Below, piece by piece: positions 43,983 through 53,307 of a stretch of 64,000 nt of DNA. The stretch comes from Aquiluna sp. GTDB taxonomy: Bacteria > Actinomycetota > Actinomycetes > Actinomycetales > Microbacteriaceae. The stretch lies in contig JAGYIJ010000002.1 of assembly GCA_018402685.1 (NCBI GenBank), positions 310,001-374,000 of the forward strand, written 5' to 3'. A model generated the notes under the pieces. That model was not told where the DNA came from, made no database searches, and worked only from the letters and a program-made list of their open reading frames with translations. The number at the start of each line of letters is the position of its first letter. The first letter of the stretch is position 1. A program made the position numbers and the translations under genes.

Positions 43983-44723
43983 TTGTTTATGACTCGATGG
44001 TGGGGCCTTATTCGCTCAGTGGTTATCTACCTGAACCCGATTCGACTTCTGCCATGGAAAAGGTTCTACAAAACACTCTTGACCCCAGGAGATATCGCCT
44101 TTGATGTCGGCGCTCATGTTGGATCGAGAGCAAGGGCAATGCATGCGGCTGGAGCCAAGGTAATTGCGCTCGAACCTCAAGCACCCTTCACTGGGTTTTT
44201 GAGATGGAGCTTGCCAAAAGACATAGTCGTGATCGATGCTGCAGTTGGAAAAGCAGAGGCCCAGGCTGATATGTCAGTCTCGTCCAAGCACCCAACCGTG
44301 TCTTCGCTGAGGACAGACTTTGTATCAGCAGCGCAGGATGCGAAGGGTTTTGATCGGGTTGAGTGGGACAGCGTTCAGCGCGTCTCGGTTGTCAGCCTGG
44401 ATTCGCTCATTGCCAAATACGGTCAACCGAACTATCTCAAGATCGATGTCGAGGGCTACGAACTCGAGGTCCTGGAGGGCCTCACCAACCCCGTAGCCCT
44501 AATCTCGGTCGAATACCTGCCAGGGTTTATGGACCTCACCAACAAGGTTCTTGATCGACTCAAGGAGCTTGGTAACTACGAATTCAACGTGGTGATTGCT
44601 GAAAGGGCAACCTTTGCCTGGGAAGACTGGCAGAGCGATGAACACCTGAGATCCTGGCTAAACCAATTGCCAGAAAAGGCCCGTTCTGGAGACCTGTTTG
44701 CAAGATTGCAGACCGAAATCTAA
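43983..44723 (+). CDS. FkbM-family methyltransferase
   Basis: 246 aa. SAM-binding DVGAHVGSRARAMHAAGAKV (about residues 41-60), a second motif IALEPQ, and the family signature YLKIDVEGYELEVLEGL. FkbM enzymes O-methylate sugars or polyketides. TTG 43983 is chosen (AGGA seven bases upstream); ATG 43989 is the alternative. The only plus-strand gene in this neighbourhood; it lies between the ADH (divergent) and the IMPase-like gene (convergent, sharing CTAA). Confidence 0.85.
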   Translation: MFMTRWWGLIRSVVIYLNPIRLLPWKRFYKTLLTPGDIAFDVGAHVGSRARAMHAAGAKVIALEPQAPFTGFLRWSLPKDIVVIDAAVGKAEAQADMSVSSKHPTVSSLRTDFVSAAQDAKGFDRVEWDSVQRVSVVSLDSLIAKYGQPNYLKIDVEGYELEVLEGLTNPVALISVEYLPGFMDLTNKVLDRLKELGNYEFNVVIAERATFAWEDWQSDEHLRSWLNQLPEKARSGDLFARLQTEI

Positions 44724-45500
44724 TCTGCTCGCAAATAGCCGCTGAATTCGGCAAACAGCGCCTTGTTGGCGCAAACGACGCTGCCGCTAATCTCTGGGCT
44801 TTCGAGAGAGTCAAAACCCTCAACAACGGCTCCTGCTTCGCGAAGTATGAGCAATCCTGCGGCAATGTCCCAAAGCTGCAGCCTTCGCTCCCAAAAGCCA
44901 TCGAGCCTGCCGCATGCAACGTATGCAAGATCGAGCGCTGCCGAGCCCATCCTTCGAATACCAGCGCAGTGCGGCATGAGGCGAGCGATCTGCGAGGTGG
45001 TGTCCTCGATGTGGGCCATGGTGCCAAAAGGAACTCCGGTTCCAAACAGCGCAGACCCAAACACGGTGGTGTCCGAGGGCTTTATCCCTACTCCGTTCAG
45101 CGTTGGCACCACCACCAAGCTGAGCGGCAAAGGTCTCGTTGTGAACCGGATCGTGCACCACGCCAACTTTGAGTTCGCCATCCACCTCAAGGGCAATCGA
45201 AACCGCCCAGTGTGGAATGCCTCTCAGAAAATTAGTGGTGCCATCAAGCGGGTCAACGATCCAGCGCCTACTGCCCTGGCCTTGAGCTCCACCCTCTTCG
45301 CCGAGCCAGTTATCATCCTGCTGACCGGCCAGCAACACTTCGCGTAAGTGATTCTCGGCAGTGGTGTCTGCTTCGCTGACAAAATCCCCCGCTCGCTTGC
45401 TGGAAATCGTGAGCCCCTCACGCTCTGACCAGAACTCCAGCAGTAGGTCCCCTGCGGAGTGCGCGGCCCTGATTGCAAGAGCGAGATCTTTATCATGCAT
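44720..45500 (-). CDS. Inositol-monophosphatase-family phosphatase, one +1 frameshift
   Basis: Mg-dependent, Li-sensitive-type phosphatase. Metal ligands: GEEGG (Glu68/69), DPLDGTTNF (Asp83, Asp86) and the C-terminal WDIAAGLLILREAG. The frame breaks at about 45103, where an extra A on the coding strand disrupts GGGATLNGVGIKPS. Repaired length is 259 aa. Members hydrolyse inositol-phosphate, histidinol-phosphate, PAP or related esters; near the CDP-alcohol phosphotransferase, an inositol or sugar phosphate is plausible. Starts 28 bp after the glycosyltransferase. Confidence 0.85.
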
Positions 45501-45528
45501 TTAGGCGATTCCCTTCAAGGAGCATGTT

Positions 45529-46566
45529 TCAAAGGCTATCTAGAACACTGGCAACGGTGATGGCAGTTTGCTCCCAGCTGCCAAGTGCCTGAGATGCAAG
45601 CTGCGAACTTGCAACCATTTGGTTTCGAAGTTCGTGGTCTAAAAGCACGCTTCGCAGCGCATCGGCAAATGCCTCCGGATTATCGACCTCGGTCAATATG
45701 CCTGCGCCACTAGCAATGGTTTGAGACACCGCACCAACATCGCAGCTAACGATTGGTAAACCAAAACTCATTGCCTCATCAAAGACCATGCCGTAGCCCT
45801 CGTGCCGAGTGGCTAGGGCAAACACCGTTGCCTGTGAATAAAGCTCTTCCACCTCTTCAGAGCCCAGCTCTCCAGCGAACAAAACGCGGCTGGCAAGCCC
45901 AAGGCGCTCTCGAAGATCAACCAGTGATTTTCCATACTTGGGATCCAGCACTCCCCCAACTAGGACTGCCTGCCACCTAAGATCGACAATCTTTGCAAGC
46001 GCCTCAAGCAAAACATCGTGACCCTTGCGCGGCACCTGGATCCCAACCGAGAGAATCAGAGGTGGGTCTTGGGGTTTTGGTGCAATGTTTTTTCTATCAA
46101 CCCCGGGTCTTGCAATCGTTATTTTTGACTCCGGAACTTCGTATTCGCTGACTAGCAAACTCTTGGTGTTTGCGCTTGGCACAATCACTTCTTTGGCATA
46201 ACTGAGATTTACTTTTTCGGTTTCAAAAAGAAGCTGCTTGCGTGTCTCATCGATCCCGTTCTCATAGGCCAACGGGTGATGAATCAGTGCCACCAGCGGA
46301 GCTGAAATCGCCCGCACAATTGCTGAGTCCATTGCGCCAAGGGCCAGACCGTCAACAATCAACGCCTGGGCCTTGGGCACGCCGGAGAGCTTTACCTTGG
46401 CATCAGCTAAGTGCTCAGCGCTTGGGTCAGGGAAGGAGCTCCCCAATTCGATGTGCTGGACTTCTCTGCCCTGGTTTCTAAGCTCTGCGATCAGCCGGCG
46501 ATCATAGATATAGCCGCCGGTTTTTGAATCTAGGTTTCCAGGGACAGCAAACGCCAGCTGCCTCAT
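45529..46566 (-). CDS. GT4-type glycosyltransferase
   Basis: 345 aa GT-B glycosyltransferase. N-terminal AVPGNLDSKTGGYIYDRR (donor/acceptor loop), IARPGVDRKNI, SVGIQVPRKGHDVLLEALA and the EX7E motif in HEGYGMVFDEAMSFGLP. ATG 46566 is chosen; it sits two bases after the CDP-alcohol phosphotransferase stop. No membrane helix. Acceptor and sugar donor are unknown. The neighbours suggest glycosylation of a lipid or small polar head group. Confidence 0.85.
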   Translation of the reverse strand: MRQLAFAVPGNLDSKTGGYIYDRRLIAELRNQGREVQHIELGSSFPDPSAEHLADAKVKLSGVPKAQALIVDGLALGAMDSAIVRAISAPLVALIHHPLAYENGIDETRKQLLFETEKVNLSYAKEVIVPSANTKSLLVSEYEVPESKITIARPGVDRKNIAPKPQDPPLILSVGIQVPRKGHDVLLEALAKIVDLRWQAVLVGGVLDPKYGKSLVDLRERLGLASRVLFAGELGSEEVEELYSQATVFALATRHEGYGMVFDEAMSFGLPIVSCDVGAVSQTIASGAGILTEVDNPEAFADALRSVLLDHELRNQMVASSQLASQALGSWEQTAITVASVLDSL

Positions 46567-46568
46567 GC

Positions 46569-47315
46569 TCACTTGGCCCTCGATAATCGCCACAACAACA
46601 GTGCATCGCGACCAAAGGACCAGAGCAACAAAGCTGACCCCACCACAAACGCAAACCAAACTACCCAGTCCGGGAAAATGGGCGTCATAATCCCGATCAG
46701 AACGCTAACCTGCACCACGCAAATCACTCTTCTTGCTAAAGATGGCGGCAGCTGACCGTTGAGCCAAGGAAAAAATTGTGCAGCGAGAATAAAAACATAG
46801 CGAGGCAGTCCAAGAATCAAAATCCAGGGGCCGATGATCCCTGCGGCCCAGATGTTTAGCGCAAGAATCACTCCGATGGCGGCATCGACTTCCATGTCCA
46901 ATCTGGCACCAAAATCTGACACCCGGCCCTCTCGCCTGGCAAGCCAGCCATCAAAGCCATCTAGAACCAGTGCCAAGAGCGCAATCACAGCAATCAACCA
47001 GCGTGAGGCTGGCTCAACCAGCGGGGCAATCAGCGCCACCACCAAAGTCATCCTGAATATGGTGGTGAGGTTTCCCAAACCTAGAAGGTCGTGGGGATAG
47101 CCCGCTCGAATGGCGTGCAATGCGAAAAGGCTTGCGGCCAGATAGCCAGCAAGTGTTACCCCCAGCACCGAAAAGCTAAGGCCACTCAAAAGCGTTGCAG
47201 CCCCTAGAAGTGGCAGCAGTCCAACCAATAGCGAGAGCGATAGCTGAGCGGTCGGGGTCAGCTTTGTGCCGCGCACTGCACCGACCAGCTTGGAAGCGAA
47301 AGGCTCATTTGACAT
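46569..47315 (-). CDS. CDP-alcohol phosphatidyltransferase family membrane enzyme
   Basis: 248 aa, about six to eight hydrophobic helices. The catalytic signature D-G-x2-A-R-x8-G-x3-D-x3-D is present as DGFDGWLARREGRVSDFGARLDMEVD (read in part). It transfers a phospho-alcohol from a CDP-alcohol to an acceptor. Which alcohol (inositol, glycerol phosphate, other) is not readable. It opens the CDP-AP-GT-IMPase minus run and starts 27 bp after mrpG; a short CAGAGT/ACTCTG hairpin (47320-47333) lies in the gap. Confidence 0.85.
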   Translation of the reverse strand: MSNEPFASKLVGAVRGTKLTPTAQLSLSLLVGLLPLLGAATLLSGLSFSVLGVTLAGYLAASLFALHAIRAGYPHDLLGLGNLTTIFRMTLVVALIAPLVEPASRWLIAVIALLALVLDGFDGWLARREGRVSDFGARLDMEVDAAIGVILALNIWAAGIIGPWILILGLPRYVFILAAQFFPWLNGQLPPSLARRVICVVQVSVLIGIMTPIFPDWVVWFAFVVGSALLLWSFGRDALLLWRLSRAK

Positions 47316-47342
47316 TCGCCAGAGTTTACTCTGCCAAGCGGG

Positions 47343-47690
47343 CTATGTTGCGTTGGCCTGATGAGAAAGCTCGTCTGGCAAGGTCGTGCTGACCGGCTCG
47401 CTACCGGTCATGTAGCTGGCGCGGGCCAGCACGAAACTGCCAATGGCGCTGGTGATCAGCTGCGCAATGATTGCGATGATGCCCTTGATCAGATTCAGCA
47501 CGCTGAAATCGATGACCACAACCCCGACGATCATCAAAGACACCCCCAGACCAGCGGCTGTTCCAATGGCGCTGGTGCGGGTGAAGACATCTGGCAACTT
47601 CAGAACCCCGATGGCTGCGCTAAATATGATTGCAGCGCCAAAAATTAGCAGTGCACTTCCAATAACCGTGATGATCATCTCCGAGCTCAT
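47343..47690 (-). CDS. mrpG: Na+/H+ antiporter subunit G
   Basis: 115 aa, three transmembrane helices, matching MnhG/MrpG (VIGSALLIFGAAIIFSAAIGVLKLPDVFTR, in part). Part of the Mrp complex that exchanges cytoplasmic Na+ for H+. Overlaps mrpF by four bases (ATGA). It is the last gene of the operon; the CDP-alcohol enzyme follows 27 bp on with no clear terminator. Confidence 0.9.
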   Translation of the reverse strand: MSSEMIITVIGSALLIFGAAIIFSAAIGVLKLPDVFTRTSAIGTAAGLGVSLMIVGVVVIDFSVLNLIKGIIAIIAQLITSAIGSFVLARASYMTGSEPVSTTLPDELSHQANAT

Positions 47691-47953
47691 CGCTTGCCTC
47701 CCTGAATCAGGCGCGCTAAAGAGAGCACAGACAAAAAGCCCAAAAGTGCAGCAATCAGAATTACATCCATCACCGCAGTAATAGAGAGCATTAGTCCCAA
47801 AACGGCAACCAGCCCGATAAACGCAAAGAAGATTAGATCCCCTGCAGCAGCCGCATTACCAGGGGTCGGACCCTTCCATATTCGGATAACTGCAAAGACC
47901 ACCGACAGAGCCAAAAGGCCAATGACTATTGCGGCAACAATATCTGGAATCAT
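47687..47953 (-). CDS. mrpF: Na+/H+ antiporter subunit F
   Basis: 88 aa with three helices; FAVIRIWKGPTPGNAAAAGDL and the following ISITAVMDVILIAALLGFLS-like helix fit MnhF/MrpF. Overlaps mrpE and mrpG by four bases each. Confidence 0.9.
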   Translation of the reverse strand: MIPDIVAAIVIGLLALSVVFAVIRIWKGPTPGNAAAAGDLIFFAFIGLVAVLGLMLSITAVMDVILIAALLGFLSVLSLARLIQGGKR

Positions 47954-48343
47954 GCCAAGACTCCCCTCTTGCGCTCAGCCTCAGGGCGTGCTCTAACGCC
48001 AAAGAGCAACCGGTCGCGGGTTTGACCTAGGGACTTCCTAAAACCTTCGGAGTCCCCGTCTACAAACATTCCGTGGACAAACAGGATGTCCTTCTCTCGA
48101 TCGACTGCAATAACCAATGTGTCTGGAGTGATCGTGATCAGAACCACCAACACGGTCACCTCGGTGTCGCTGAGCCCGTCGATGCTCATCCGCACAATCC
48201 CCGGCTTTGGCTGTCTTCCCGGCGTGAGGATCAGCGCTACAACCTGCAGGCTGGTCAGAACAAACTGCCACAGATACCAACCCAAGAAACCAATTAGTCT
48301 CAGCAGGCAAACTCCAGGGTGATGCGGATCTCAGCTGACTCAT
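47950..48343 (-). CDS. mrpE: Na+/H+ antiporter subunit E, short N-terminus, one +1 frameshift
   Basis: The C-terminal two thirds fit MrpE well (HPGVCLLRLIGFLGWYLWQFV, GIVRMSIDGLSDTEVTVL, VIAVDREKDILFVHGMFVDG). The ATG at 48343 overlaps mrpD (ATGA) but opens a frame (MSQLRSAS...) that must shift +1 near 48310-48325 to reach the conserved part. Even repaired, the protein is only about 130 aa, roughly 30-50 residues short at the N-terminus, missing the first membrane helix found in most MrpE. Either a larger local deletion or misassembly, or a genuinely short subunit. Confidence 0.75.
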
Positions 48344-49968
48344 CTTCCAAGCACCGCCTTCACGTAGTCACCGGTATCGATCAGACCCGCACTGGCCTGT
48401 TCCGCAAGGCTTACAAGGAACTCTCCCCCGAAACCAAGTGCTACTGACATTCCGCCGAGAATCAAGGCTGGGTAAATAAGCGGCAGTGGCACCCGGGTGC
48501 CCCGGTGTTCGTGGGGATCACCTTCAACTCCGATGATGCCTCTTGGTGGGTCGATGTACTCAATAGCACGGGCCGCCTCCAAGGCAACCTCGTCCTGGTT
48601 CACAGCCTCGGTGTCATAGAGGCCATTGCGGGTGCGGATCCGTGACTCGGCAGCCAAGACCTCCACGTCTGGGTGACGCTTTCCGTTAAACATCTCAGCC
48701 CAAATCTTCATCATGGCGATCAGCACGACAAGGCTCACAACAATCAACAGACCGGCGACAATCGCCGCGTCCGCATCGGCGCTAGCTAACACAAGCGCGT
48801 ACTTGGCAACAAATCCTGAGAAAGGTGGCAGGCCAACCAGAGATAGTGAGCCAATCACAAAGGCTGCTGTGACCAAGTGCTCACGGGTTCTAAGCCCAGC
48901 AACGCGCTCTAGGCGAGTGGAGCCGTAGGTGTGTTCGATCGCGCTAGCCACCAATAGAAGTGCCCCCATCACGATCATGTGGTGAGTCATGTAGACAATG
49001 CCCGCAGTCACAGCACCCGGGGTGAACAAGGCCACTCCAATCAAAATAAAGCCGATACCGCTCACCATTTGGAACAGCAAGATAGCGCGCATGTCCTTTT
49101 CACCAAGGGCAGCAAACGCCCCCACCACCAAAGTGAGCGAAGCAATAACGAGGATTGCGGTCATCCACGCGCTATCACCCTCGAATATCACCGCACTAAT
49201 GCGATAGATCACATACACCGCAACCTTGGTGTGTAACCCGGAGAACAGAGCCGCTACCGCAGGTGAGGCCGCGGCATAGGTGCGGCTGAGCCAACCGTGG
49301 ACCGGGAAGACCGATGCCTTCACCGCGATAGCGGACAAACAAACTGCAGTCGCGATAGCGGTCGCAGGATCATCGCCTGCGCCCGCAAGAGCTGCAAGGT
49401 TCACTGTGCCCTGAATGGCATAAATCAGACCCACTCCAGCCAAGAACAAAGTTGATGCCAACAGGTTCACCACGACGTAGAGCCTGGATGCTCCCATGTC
49501 AGAGCGACGACTTAGGAAAATCAACAACCCGTAGGAGGGCAAGAGCATTACCTCAATAAAGACAAAGAGGTTGAACAAATCGGCAGTTAGCAAGGCTCCG
49601 GCGACGCCACCAACCAACACCAGCACCAGTGCTGGAATCGAGGGGCTGCGGCTTTCGCCGCTAACGATCATGTACTGAAAACTGATGACAGCAACTAAAG
49701 CTGCCGCAGTCAAAATCAAGGCTGAGAATGCATCGGCCACAAACGCAATCGCAATTCCCTCTGGCCAAAGCGATATCTGGTGAGCGAGCACCGTGCCATC
49801 CGAGGTCAAAACCAAAAGAGTCACAGCACCACCAAGAACAGCCAGCAGAGAGCCCATTGCAATGATTGGCTGCAATGGGCTGAGCCTTGGGACAACGAAC
49901 AACAGCCCACCTAGCAGCAGCGGAGCGCCTACGAAAAGCGGCAGTAAAAGCTCAACCATGTTGATCAC
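48340..49968 (-). CDS. mrpD: Na+/H+ antiporter subunit D
   Basis: 542 aa, 13-14 transmembrane helices, homologous to NADH dehydrogenase NuoN/NuoM. Conserved proton_antipo_M features: the Glu in FVFIEVMLLPSYGLL and the Lys in AIAVKASVFPVHGWL, plus HTKVAVYVIYRI. One of two large proton-translocating subunits. A C-terminal hydrophilic stretch (about 440-510) precedes the last helix. GTG 49968 overlaps mrpC by four bases; an in-frame ATG is at 49959. Intact. Confidence 0.93.
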   Translation of the reverse strand: MINMVELLLPLFVGAPLLLGGLLFVVPRLSPLQPIIAMGSLLAVLGGAVTLLVLTSDGTVLAHQISLWPEGIAIAFVADAFSALILTAAALVAVISFQYMIVSGESRSPSIPALVLVLVGGVAGALLTADLFNLFVFIEVMLLPSYGLLIFLSRRSDMGASRLYVVVNLLASTLFLAGVGLIYAIQGTVNLAALAGAGDDPATAIATAVCLSAIAVKASVFPVHGWLSRTYAAASPAVAALFSGLHTKVAVYVIYRISAVIFEGDSAWMTAILVIASLTLVVGAFAALGEKDMRAILLFQMVSGIGFILIGVALFTPGAVTAGIVYMTHHMIVMGALLLVASAIEHTYGSTRLERVAGLRTREHLVTAAFVIGSLSLVGLPPFSGFVAKYALVLASADADAAIVAGLLIVVSLVVLIAMMKIWAEMFNGKRHPDVEVLAAESRIRTRNGLYDTEAVNQDEVALEAARAIEYIDPPRGIIGVEGDPHEHRGTRVPLPLIYPALILGGMSVALGFGGEFLVSLAEQASAGLIDTGDYVKAVLGR

Positions 49969-50330
49969 TTCAGATCACCGCTTTTCTCACTCGCGGAATC
50001 CTCTGGGTCTGATAATTCAAGGCTGGAATCAGCCTCGGTGTCATCATCACCCTTACCCACCACAGCTAAAGTTGCCAGCACAACGGTGATGGCAAAGGCA
50101 ATCACGATGGCGGTCAAAACAAAGGCCTGCGGCAGAGGATCTGCCGCCATTGAGGTGTCGCCGCCAATAAAGGGAGCGTCCCTCCTACCAACACCTCCGG
50201 CAGCAATAATCAACAGGTTGACCGCGTGGGTCAACAGCACAAAGCCCAGGATGATTCGAATCATCCCCCGCTGCAAAACTAAGAACACTCCAGCAGCCGC
50301 TAGCAATCCAATACTCAGCGCAAGACTCAC
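49965..50330 (-). CDS. mrpC: Na+/H+ antiporter subunit C
   Basis: 121 aa, three helices, NuoK-like: LQRGMIRIILGFVLLTHAVNLLII is the family core, followed by DPLPQAFVLTAIVIAFA. The C-terminal 25 residues are acidic and hydrophilic. Starts at GTG overlapping the mrpA stop. Confidence 0.92.
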   Translation of the reverse strand: MSLALSIGLLAAAGVFLVLQRGMIRIILGFVLLTHAVNLLIIAAGGVGRRDAPFIGGDTSMAADPLPQAFVLTAIVIAFAITVVLATLAVVGKGDDDTEADSSLELSDPEDSASEKSGDLK

Positions 50331-53257
50331 AATGAGCCCCCCTTCTCGGATTCACTCGCTACATCACTGGGAGCCTCTGCCTTGTCAATGAAGTGCGCAT
50401 ACCTGTCGGCGACCAGCACCGGGCCAGCCTGGCTGGCTGGCTGGTTCTCACTTGGGCGCACCCCGCCCAGTTCGTTGATCACCGCAATGATGATTGCGAG
50501 AACAGCTAAATAGACACCGAGGTCAAAGACCATGGCACTGGTGAAGCCATACTCACCGCCCCAAGGCAAGGCAATGTCAAAACGCACCGGCTTTAGGAAC
50601 GAACCGACCTGGTATCCCCAGACTCCACTTAGGACCGCAACAATCACGCCGGATGCTAGGAGCCCGCGATACGGCCACCTAACCGGAGCGGAGCGGTCCT
50701 CCGATGCACCCAGGTAGGCAAGGGCAATACCGGTGGCACCTACCAGTGCGGCAATGAACCCGCCTCCCGCCTCATAGTGGCCTCGCATAAACAGGTGGAA
50801 GGACAAAAGAATGATCACCGGTGCTGCCCAGCGGGCAATAACCCGAATCGGGAGCGTGTTATCCGCAGTGCGGGCAAGGGAAGAGTTGCCGAAGCCACTT
50901 ACATCAGCGCCACGCGATGAAAGCATTTGACGAGAGCGCAGGATCCCGATCAACACGATTCCGGCTACCGCAATAACCGTTAGCTCACCAAAAGTATCCA
51001 GCGCACGGTAGTCGACCAGGATCGTGTTCACAACGTTTGTGCCGCCGGTGTCTTTGTAGGCCTCATCCAAGAAGTACTGTCCGACCGCAGAGATGTCCCG
51101 ACCTCCGGTAAACACCAGCGTCACTGCGGTCGCTAGGACCCCAACACCGATGGCAATCGCTGCGGTGAATACCTGGCGATTTTTAGCAACCGGGTGAAAC
51201 ACCGAAGGTAGCCTTCGCAAAATCAGCACCAGGGCAACAACGGTTAGTAACTCAACAAGTAGCTGGGTAACTCCAACATCAATGGCACCCAGCGCAAAGA
51301 ACCACAGCGCCACCACGAACCCTGCACTGCCAACCAAGATCAGAGCGACAAGCCGCGACTTGGTGATCACTGCGGGCAGCACCGTCGCAACAAGGAGCCC
51401 CAGCCAAAGCCAATCTGTCCAAGGACCCCCAAGAACTGGAGTGCTAAATGAAGGAATGGTGATAACAGCCGCAATGGCAACAAGCCCAACGATGAACCAC
51501 GGTGTTGCCAGGTGCTGGGTGGGCGAATCGGTTCTGGTCGGATTTCCAACCTTCGCTCCGAGTGACAACAAACCAAGGCGAATACCCTCCACCACATCAA
51601 TAGCGGTGAAGTTCAAAATCCGACCCTCAAAGAAGGTGTCAAGGCGGCGGCGCTGACTGATTGCCAACACACCTAAACCGATGATGGTTAGCGAGAGTGC
51701 AAATTCGATAGTGAAGCCGCCAAAGAACTTAAAACTTGCGGCATAGGCCTGACCAGAAGCGGCACTACCAGCCGCTCCCATGATTGGGTGCAAAAACGCG
51801 ATAGCTGGGCCCAAGATCAGGCCAATCAATGCAGGCAAAAACGCTGAACCAACAAACAGTGGCTTTGCTTCTCGAATGTCTTTTCTTTGGCGCTGAGTGT
51901 TCTCAGGGTCGGGATCACGATTGGTTCCGCGGTAGCTAGAAAACGCGCCAAAGAGAATCCGGCCGGTGTAGGCAAAGGTGGTTGAAGATGCAAAAACGGC
52001 CACTGCGGTAAGAGCTATGCCAACCCAGGCAGCCTCGCCAGCGGTGAGCATTTGACCGAGCAGGTATTCCTTCGATACAAAGCCCAATAGCGGGAAGACA
52101 CCCGCCATTGATAATCCAGCCAAGAGTGTGGTTACAAAAGTCACGGGCATCAAACGCCATAGGCCGTGCAAGAGGCGAATGTCCCTCGTGCCAGCTTGCC
52201 TGTCAACAATTCCAACCACCATGAATAGTGATGATTTGAACAGTGCGTGAGCGAGCGTGTAAAGCGCGGCCGTTGCTAATGCGGTTGGTGTGCCAACGCC
52301 GATTAGAGCAACAATCAACCCCAATTGACTGACCGTGGAATACGCCATGATCTCTTTCAGATCAAAGTTTCGCATCGCGAAAATGGCGCCCAACAATGCG
52401 GTAATGAGACCAGTGGTAATCAAGATCGACTGCCACACCACCGTGCCGCCAAGAGCTGGCGAAAACAGCATCATCAAGTAAATGCCGGCCTTCACCATCG
52501 CAGCTGCGTGCAGGTAAGCGCTAACCGGGGTGGGCGCAACCATGGCGTCGGGCAGCCACATGTGGAAAGGGAATTGAGCAGACTTAGTCATGGCCGCCAG
52601 AGCTACTAAGACAGCAATCCCAGCGGTGAAGCCGGCATCCTCCGACCAAACACTGTGACTGAGGGCTTCACTCACCACGGTCGTGCCAGTGCGCACCACG
52701 ATCATGACCACGGCAAATAGCAATGCCAGTCCGCCCATTCCGGTGACCAAGAGTGTCCGCACAGCAGGAGCGCTGGCCTTATCGCCGGAGCGGTTGATCA
52801 AGAAGAACGAACAGAGGGTCGTAAGTTCCCAAAAAATGAACAATAGAACGAGGTCATTTGCGAGCACCAAACCCGTCATGGCAAATGCAAATAAGAGCAT
52901 CCAGGCGAAATAGCCGGTGTGTGGATGCACGTTGCGCTCAGACATGTACCTGGCCGAGTAGGCCATTACGAGAGCGCCAACGCCCAGCACAATAATCAAA
53001 AACAGTGCGGACAAGCCATCTAGTCGCAGCCCTAAGGAAATATCGAGGCTAGGTATCCAAGGATTAGTCTCGGTCACAGTTTTGGAACCAGACCCTGAAT
53101 CTTCAAGGATCTCTGGGATTCGCAATCCAACCGCATAGGCAAGACCAGCCAAAACTGCAGCGGCCAGCCAGCCAGCGTTGCGACCAATTACTCTCGTCGC
53201 CACCATGGTGATTCCGACAAGTGCAAGCGTGGCGAAAAGAATCGCCGTTAGAGTCAC
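50327..53257 (-). CDS. mrpA: Na+/H+ antiporter subunit A with fused MnhB domain
   Basis: 976 aa, the largest intact ORF here. The N-terminal ~500 residues are NuoL-like (FWELTTLCSFFLINRSGDKA, TKSAQFPFHMWLPDAM, HALFKSSLFMVVGIVD). After a central hydrophobic block, residues about 780-930 hold an MnhB-type domain (FHLFMRGHYEAGGGFIAAL), so A and B are one polypeptide, the usual actinobacterial form. GTG 53257 overlaps the end of a 17-codon upstream ORF. First gene of the Mrp operon, which supports Na+ extrusion and pH homeostasis. Confidence 0.94.
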   Translation of the reverse strand: MTLTAILFATLALVGITMVATRVIGRNAGWLAAAVLAGLAYAVGLRIPEILEDSGSGSKTVTETNPWIPSLDISLGLRLDGLSALFLIIVLGVGALVMAYSARYMSERNVHPHTGYFAWMLLFAFAMTGLVLANDLVLLFIFWELTTLCSFFLINRSGDKASAPAVRTLLVTGMGGLALLFAVVMIVVRTGTTVVSEALSHSVWSEDAGFTAGIAVLVALAAMTKSAQFPFHMWLPDAMVAPTPVSAYLHAAAMVKAGIYLMMLFSPALGGTVVWQSILITTGLITALLGAIFAMRNFDLKEIMAYSTVSQLGLIVALIGVGTPTALATAALYTLAHALFKSSLFMVVGIVDRQAGTRDIRLLHGLWRLMPVTFVTTLLAGLSMAGVFPLLGFVSKEYLLGQMLTAGEAAWVGIALTAVAVFASSTTFAYTGRILFGAFSSYRGTNRDPDPENTQRQRKDIREAKPLFVGSAFLPALIGLILGPAIAFLHPIMGAAGSAASGQAYAASFKFFGGFTIEFALSLTIIGLGVLAISQRRRLDTFFEGRILNFTAIDVVEGIRLGLLSLGAKVGNPTRTDSPTQHLATPWFIVGLVAIAAVITIPSFSTPVLGGPWTDWLWLGLLVATVLPAVITKSRLVALILVGSAGFVVALWFFALGAIDVGVTQLLVELLTVVALVLILRRLPSVFHPVAKNRQVFTAAIAIGVGVLATAVTLVFTGGRDISAVGQYFLDEAYKDTGGTNVVNTILVDYRALDTFGELTVIAVAGIVLIGILRSRQMLSSRGADVSGFGNSSLARTADNTLPIRVIARWAAPVIILLSFHLFMRGHYEAGGGFIAALVGATGIALAYLGASEDRSAPVRWPYRGLLASGVIVAVLSGVWGYQVGSFLKPVRFDIALPWGGEYGFTSAMVFDLGVYLAVLAIIIAVINELGGVRPSENQPASQAGPVLVADRYAHFIDKAEAPSDVASESEKGGSL

Positions 53258-53307
53258 GGCTTGTCCTGTCGAGCAGGTAGGCAGGTCAACAGGCTAGAGA
53301 GTGTCAT
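53254..53307 (-). CDS. 17-codon leader ORF overlapping mrpA
   Basis: ATG 53307 preceded by AGGAG-AAC, encoding MTLSSLLTCLPARQDKP and ending in a TGA that overlaps the mrpA GTG (CCGTGACT). The spacing is ideal for translation, whereas mrpA's own GTG has no SD. Translational coupling through this leader peptide is the simplest reading. A mis-sequenced mrpA N-terminus is the alternative, since both begin MTL. Confidence 0.5.
   Translation of the reverse strand: MTLSSLLTCLPARQDKP

Noticed and set aside
46570-46659. Glycosyltransferase starting at 46659 with an extra N-terminus
   Set aside because: The extension lies within the CDP-alcohol phosphotransferase gene and is unlike GT4 N-termini; ATG 46566 fits.
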